A model generated the notes under the pieces. That model had not been told where the DNA came from, did no database searches, and saw nothing but the letters and a program-made list of their open reading frames with translations. From NCBI RefSeq assembly GCF_016863615.1, contig NZ_BOPF01000002.1:434001-498000 (forward strand): DNA of 64,000 bases, in the 5' to 3' direction. Positions 60,237-64,000 of the stretch are shown one piece after another (within the stretch, counting starts at the first letter, position 1; the number at the start of each line of letters is the position of its first letter). The position numbers and the translations under genes were made by a program. The DNA is from Virgisporangium aliadipatigenens (lineage in GTDB: Bacteria; Actinomycetota; Actinomycetes; Mycobacteriales; Micromonosporaceae).

Positions 60237-60605
60237 TCAGTCCCCGCCGTCGAGCCGTCGCGCGGCGCGATCGATGTCGTCCGGACCCGCGTTCCCGTCC
60301 GGTGCCGGTATCTCGCGTTCCGCGCGACGCACGACCGTCGACGACTCCGACCGGCAGGCGCGCCGCCAGGTCGCGATGGCGAGCATCAGTTTCGCCGTCT
60401 CGAACGTGGCGGTGACGGCGAGTTCGATGACGAAGGCCGGGTCGCCCATCAGGCCGGTGCCCTGCCGGCCCGAACCGACCTCGGTGAGCACGGCCCGGTC
60501 TCCGACGCCGGGGTGGGCCTGCAGCCATTCGATGAGCGAACCGAGTTCGGACTTGGCCTCGGGGCCGGTGAGTTCGATTCGTATTGGAGGTGGCGAGAGC
60601 GTCAC
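60237..60605 (-). CDS. EACC1-like effector-associated protein
   Basis: A 122-residue protein, first of the operon. IRIELTGPEAKSELGSLIEWLQAHPGVGD, then GTGLMGDPAFVIELAVTATFETAKLMLAIATWRRAC and a short charged tail match by eye the pattern of the effector-associated constant component EACC1 (strand, L-x-WL helix, MG-x-h, hydrophobic helix, W-R). EACC1 proteins accompany caspase-, trypsin- or TIR-type effectors in actinobacterial NTP-dependent conflict systems. The GTG at 60605 is a choice between weak options; no ribosome site is visible. Confidence 0.7.
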   Translation of the reverse strand: MTLSPPPIRIELTGPEAKSELGSLIEWLQAHPGVGDRAVLTEVGSGRQGTGLMGDPAFVIELAVTATFETAKLMLAIATWRRACRSESSTVVRRAEREIPAPDGNAGPDDIDRAARRLDGGD

Positions 60606-60628
60606 GTCCAAGGGAACGACATCGCGGG

Positions 60629-60644
60629 AACGAGGTTCCTCGTT
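60629..60644. promoter_or_regulatory. Inverted repeat, possible operator of the conflict operon
   Basis: AACGAGG and CCTCGTT flank a 2-nt centre, 24 bp before the EACC1-like GTG, next to TATGTA on the minus strand that could serve as -10. A dimeric repressor could bind here. The remaining 60645-60890 shows no gene. Confidence 0.45.
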
Positions 60645-60890
60645 ACATATCGGCTCAGAAACGGCCTGATTGGAACATCCGGGCACCGGTTCACCCGCAC
60701 GGGGCGTGGCTCGTTGTCGGGTGTGCCCACCGAGTGGTTGATGGCTGCCCTTGCCACGATAGGTAACACTCGATCGACGACCCGTTCGGGCGTCAAGGCG
60801 TGCCCGGGGGCTTGGGCGTGCGGCGGGCCAGGGAGACTCGGGCCCACTGCGATGCTGATGGTGACCTGAGCACACGGCGATGGGTGGTTC

Positions 60891-63800
60891 ATGAGCGGGG
60901 AGAGATCCCGGGCGGCCGTGGAACCGCTCAGCGCCGAACCGGACACGGCGGCTCCGTCGGCGCAGCCCACCGGCGATCGCGCCGTCCCGGGTGGCGTGGC
61001 GCAGGCGTTCCGCAGCGGCGAGGGCGGTGCCCCGGCGGTGTCCGCGATGGACCCGGCGACGCTGCTCTGGCTCCAGCAGAACGGCGGAAACGGCTCCGTC
61101 GCCGCCCTGCTCGATCCGGCGTCCGCTTCCGCCGGACAGACCTCGTCGGCGGAGCCGGCCGACGCGGAGCCGCTCAGCTCAGAGCCCGCCGACGCGGGGC
61201 CGGTCAGCACGGCTCCGGTCAGCTTCGGGCCCGTCAGCGGGGGGCCGGTCGACGCAGGGCCGGTCAGCACGGGGCCCGGCGACGCGGGGCCCATCAGTTC
61301 CGAGCCCGTCGGCACGGGGCCCGTCGACCTGTCGTCCGTCGGCGGGGAGCCGGTCAGCACCGCGCTGACGGGGCCGGACCCCAGCGGCGCGACATCGCCC
61401 GGACAGGTCCAGCCGCCGCCGAGCGGCGCCGCGTCCGGCGTTCCCCAGAATCCGGACGCACCACCGCTGACGTCGTCGCGGACCACCGACCTGCCGGCGG
61501 CGGACCTGCTCGCCGGGCCCACGGCCGGGCCGGTCGCGACCGACGCCGACCAGGCCGGTCCCGACCCGCTGGGCCGGTGGCAGGGCGCCGTCGCCGGTGC
61601 CACCGACTCGATCCCCCCGCCGGACCTGTCCGCGGTCGCCGCGGGGCCGGGCCAGCTCGCCGACCAGGCCGCCCAGATCGACCAGGCCCGACGGGCGCAG
61701 AAGCCCGACTTCGGCTCGGAGGCCACCGCCCGGGTGCCGGCGCCGCCCGGCGAGCCGCCCCGCGAGCAGAAATTGGACACCTCCGCCGCGGACGCGGCGG
61801 TGAAGGCGGTCGAACGGTCCGGCACGGTCCGGCTGAGCGACCAGACGCTGCCGGCGATGCGCCCGATGCCGTCCTTCGGCGGCGGGGGCGGCGGTGGCGG
61901 TGCACCGGTGGGCCTGACCGCACCCGGCATGCCGGCCCCGGCGTCCGCGCCGGCGGTCGGCAACGTGCCGGCCGACGCCCGGGCCGACCAGGTCTCCGGC
62001 AAGGTCGCCGACGTCACGGCGCCCACCGCCGGCACCGCGAGCGGGGAGCCGATCACCCTCAAGGATTCCGGCGCCGCCTCGCTGCAACCGCCGCCGCCGG
62101 CGCAGGTCGAGGCGATCGGCGACGTGCTGGCCCGGATCCGCGGGGACGTGCCCCGCTACGCCCAGGATTTCACCCGCGCGGCCGCCGCCCGGCTGGACCC
62201 GAGCGGTTCCGTCGCCGCGCTCGCCGACAAGGCCACCGCGCTCGCGGCCACCCAGGAGGCCGACATCGCGGCCGAACTGGACGGGGTGGCCGCGGCGGCC
62301 GGCATCACCGCGGAGCAGCTCGCCGCCAAGGTGGCCGAGCAGCAGGCCCAGGCGAGCCAGCAGGCCGCCACCGCGGCGGCGGACCTGTCCACCGCTTCCT
62401 CGGCCGCGCAGGCCGGGGTGAGCGCCCGCGGCGACGAGGAGTCGAAGGAGATCGCCGGTGCCAAGGCGGCGGCCGACGACTACGTGACCCGGCGCGAACT
62501 GGCGGCCGACGGCACCCCCGACCCGGCGGTGATCGACGGCCTTCGGGACCGCTACCTCGGCACGGTGGAGTCGACCGCCGCCGCCGCGGTGGCCGCGCTG
62601 CGGGCGGCCGGGGAGAACCGGGCGGCCGAGCTGACCCGGGCGGGCGACGGGCAGAAGGCGCAGTACCGGCAGCAGGCGCAGGCGGAGGCCGCCCGGCTGC
62701 GTACCGGGGCGACCGACCCGGAGGCCGGCAAGATCGCGGGCCGGCCCGCGCTGAACTGGGGCGACGAGCAGGCCGCCGAGGTCGACGCCACGGTCGCGCG
62801 GCTCAGCACCCAGGCCCGGCAGGAGGTCACCGCGCTGCAGGACGCCGTGACGGGTGTGCTGGAGACCTCCCGGAACCAGATCCGGGACTGGGCCGCCAGC
62901 AAGCAGGGGCGGCAGCGCAGCTGGTGGGAGCGGCTGCTCGACTCGTTCAAGGACTGGGCCGCCGACAGCCGGGCCGACACCAAGGCGTGGGAGGCGCAGC
63001 GCAACGCCCAGACCCGCGACGCGGTGACCGCCGACTTCGACCTGCTGGTCCGGATGCGCGATCAGCTGGCCGCCGGCAACACCGCCGCGGTGACCGCGGA
63101 GCTGAGCCGGCTCACCGCCGAGCAGCGCGCGGTGGTCGCGGCGTTCCTGCAGTCCGGCGGGCAGGACCCGGTCGGCGCGGTGGCCACCGGCCTGATCACC
63201 CGGCTCAAGCAGCGGCGGGTGCCGGAGCTGACCCAGGAACTGGAGAAGCAGGCCATCGCGGACCTGGCCTGGGAGGACCTGAACGCGTTGGGCCGGGCGC
63301 AGGATCCCGCCTTCGACGCCGGTGTGCTGGTGCGCGACGTGCGCGGCTCGGTCAAGGGCGTGGGCACCGACGAGGGCCGCCTGTTCAAGGCGCTCGCCGG
63401 CCGAACGCCGATCCAGATCGCGGCGCTGCGCAAGGCGTACCAGGCGGTCTACGACCGCGACATGGACGACGACATCGACAGCGATGTCAGCGGCAGCGAA
63501 CAGGAACGCGCCGACGCCCTGCTCTCCGGCGACCCGGTGATCGCCGCAGTGGCCACGCTGAACGACGCGATGAGCGGCGCCGGCACGGACGAAGCCACGA
63601 TCATGCAGACGCTGCGGGGCAAGACGCCGGCCGAGCGCGACGCGATCGTGGCCGCGTACAAGGAGAAGTACGGCGTCGACCTGACCGAGCGGCTGGCCGG
63701 CGACCTGTCCGGCAACGAACTGGACCAGGCGAACGCGCTGCTGTCCGGCGACACCGCCCGCGCGGACGCGATCGCGCTGAACGAGGCGATGAGCGGCCTG

Positions 63801-64000
63801 GGCACCGACGAGGCGGCCATCCACGGCGTGTACGGCCAGATCCGCGAGGAGGTGGAGGCCGAGGCGCGGGCCAAGGGCATGTCCACGGCCGAGATCGCGG
63901 CCGAGGTGCGCCGCCGCACCGCCGCGATCGGCCAGCAGTACGGGGCGGCCTACGGCGCCAGCCTCGACGCGGACCTGGCCGACGACCTCTCCGGCGGCGA
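60891..64000 (+). CDS. Very large annexin-repeat protein (partial), injection-system cargo-like
   Basis: The frame runs from an ATG at 60891 to the window end (1036 codons, incomplete). Near residue 57, LLWLQQNGGNGSVAALL resembles the LQR-x-x-GN-x-AV-x-x-LL motif found at the front of proteins linked to extracellular contractile injection systems. Residues 85-150 are Pro/Gly/Val repeats (EPADAGPVSTAPVSFGPVS). A poly-Gly run is near residue 330, then long Ala-rich helices. From about 815 come annexin repeats, each with a G-x-GTDE loop (GVGTDEGRLF, GAGTDEATIM, GLGTDEAAIH). Annexin loops can bind calcium and membranes. A toxin domain may lie beyond the edge. Confidence 0.8.
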   Translation, partial: MSGERSRAAVEPLSAEPDTAAPSAQPTGDRAVPGGVAQAFRSGEGGAPAVSAMDPATLLWLQQNGGNGSVAALLDPASASAGQTSSAEPADAEPLSSEPADAGPVSTAPVSFGPVSGGPVDAGPVSTGPGDAGPISSEPVGTGPVDLSSVGGEPVSTALTGPDPSGATSPGQVQPPPSGAASGVPQNPDAPPLTSSRTTDLPAADLLAGPTAGPVATDADQAGPDPLGRWQGAVAGATDSIPPPDLSAVAAGPGQLADQAAQIDQARRAQKPDFGSEATARVPAPPGEPPREQKLDTSAADAAVKAVERSGTVRLSDQTLPAMRPMPSFGGGGGGGGAPVGLTAPGMPAPASAPAVGNVPADARADQVSGKVADVTAPTAGTASGEPITLKDSGAASLQPPPPAQVEAIGDVLARIRGDVPRYAQDFTRAAAARLDPSGSVAALADKATALAATQEADIAAELDGVAAAAGITAEQLAAKVAEQQAQASQQAATAAADLSTASSAAQAGVSARGDEESKEIAGAKAAADDYVTRRELAADGTPDPAVIDGLRDRYLGTVESTAAAAVAALRAAGENRAAELTRAGDGQKAQYRQQAQAEAARLRTGATDPEAGKIAGRPALNWGDEQAAEVDATVARLSTQARQEVTALQDAVTGVLETSRNQIRDWAASKQGRQRSWWERLLDSFKDWAADSRADTKAWEAQRNAQTRDAVTADFDLLVRMRDQLAAGNTAAVTAELSRLTAEQRAVVAAFLQSGGQDPVGAVATGLITRLKQRRVPELTQELEKQAIADLAWEDLNALGRAQDPAFDAGVLVRDVRGSVKGVGTDEGRLFKALAGRTPIQIAALRKAYQAVYDRDMDDDIDSDVSGSEQERADALLSGDPVIAAVATLNDAMSGAGTDEATIMQTLRGKTPAERDAIVAAYKEKYGVDLTERLAGDLSGNELDQANALLSGDTARADAIALNEAMSGLGTDEAAIHGVYGQIREEVEAEARAKGMSTAEIAAEVRRRTAAIGQQYGAAYGASLDADLADDLSGG

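Noticed and set aside
1-64000. CRISPR arrays, tRNA or rRNA genes, insertion sequences
   Set aside because: No regularly spaced direct repeats, cloverleaf-forming stretches with CCA-type ends, transposase motifs or flanking inverted repeats were seen.

Overview
The window is chromosomal DNA of a high-GC actinobacterium. Codon third positions are almost all G or C, genes are tightly packed, and many genes begin at the 5' end of their own mRNA. About fifteen start codons sit 6-8 nt after a TANNNT or GANNNT box, the leaderless promoter form known from actinobacteria. A recurring near-palindrome, GTCCACNNNGGAC, would fit Pseudonocardiales or a relative, but that placement is a guess. No tRNA, rRNA, CRISPR array or insertion sequence was seen.

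Left part (1-9.7 kb): a two-gene ABC exporter with a probable iron-dependent (DtxR/IdeR) box, a pentapeptide-repeat protein, trehalose-6-phosphate synthase, a zinc-ribbon thioredoxin, an acyltransferase, an orphan sigma region 4 fragment, a small membrane protein behind a stress-sigma-like promoter, a truncated GrpB-HIT fusion, a Sel1-repeat membrane protein and a methyltransferase. From 9.9 to 13.2 kb lie two tandem paralogues with a Death-like N-terminus, a TIR-like domain and a helical-repeat tail, which look like immunity or cell-death effectors.

Middle (13.3-26.1 kb): an RmlD-like reductase, a quinone-chemistry operon (ABM monooxygenase, FAD hydroxylase, WrbA), a DUF1152 protein, an AraC regulator divergent from a quinone oxidoreductase-like gene, two short-chain dehydrogenases with regulator remnants around them, and a three-gene ABC-2 exporter. 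Convergent to it is a nine-gene, translationally coupled minus-strand operon (35.3 to 26.1 kb): mpaB-like oxygenase fused to cytochrome b5, alpha/beta hydrolase, thioester reductase-like SDR, NDH-2-like flavoprotein, fatty acyl-AMP ligase, hotdog thioesterase, acyl carrier protein, acyl-ACP desaturase and FAD monooxygenase. It reads as a pathway that activates, desaturates, oxidises and releases a fatty acyl chain; the product is unknown.

Right part (35.3-56.5 kb): an RND-type efflux pump, a two-component pair, a decayed accessory stretch at 41-43.2 kb (tail of a carboxylate-amine ligase, frameshifted asparagine synthetase fragment, SUFU-domain protein), a HAD phosphatase, a second two-component pair joined by a 47-bp triplicated repeat that creates two 16-codon micro-ORFs, a CPBP protease, 3-hydroxyacyl-CoA dehydrogenase, a secreted DUF4082/beta-helix protein, an FUSC transporter, an ABC-2 exporter co-transcribed with its own two-component system, a LysR regulator and a secreted kelch protein.

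Right edge (56.5-64 kb): a three-gene operon with an EACC1-like small protein, a caspase-Hsp70-membrane fusion and a membrane-anchored periplasmic-binding-type sensor. This is a probable NTP-dependent conflict (cell-suicide or defence) system and the strongest candidate for a poorly described system here. Beside it begins a very large annexin-repeat protein carrying an N-terminal motif like that of contractile-injection-system cargo; it runs off the window.
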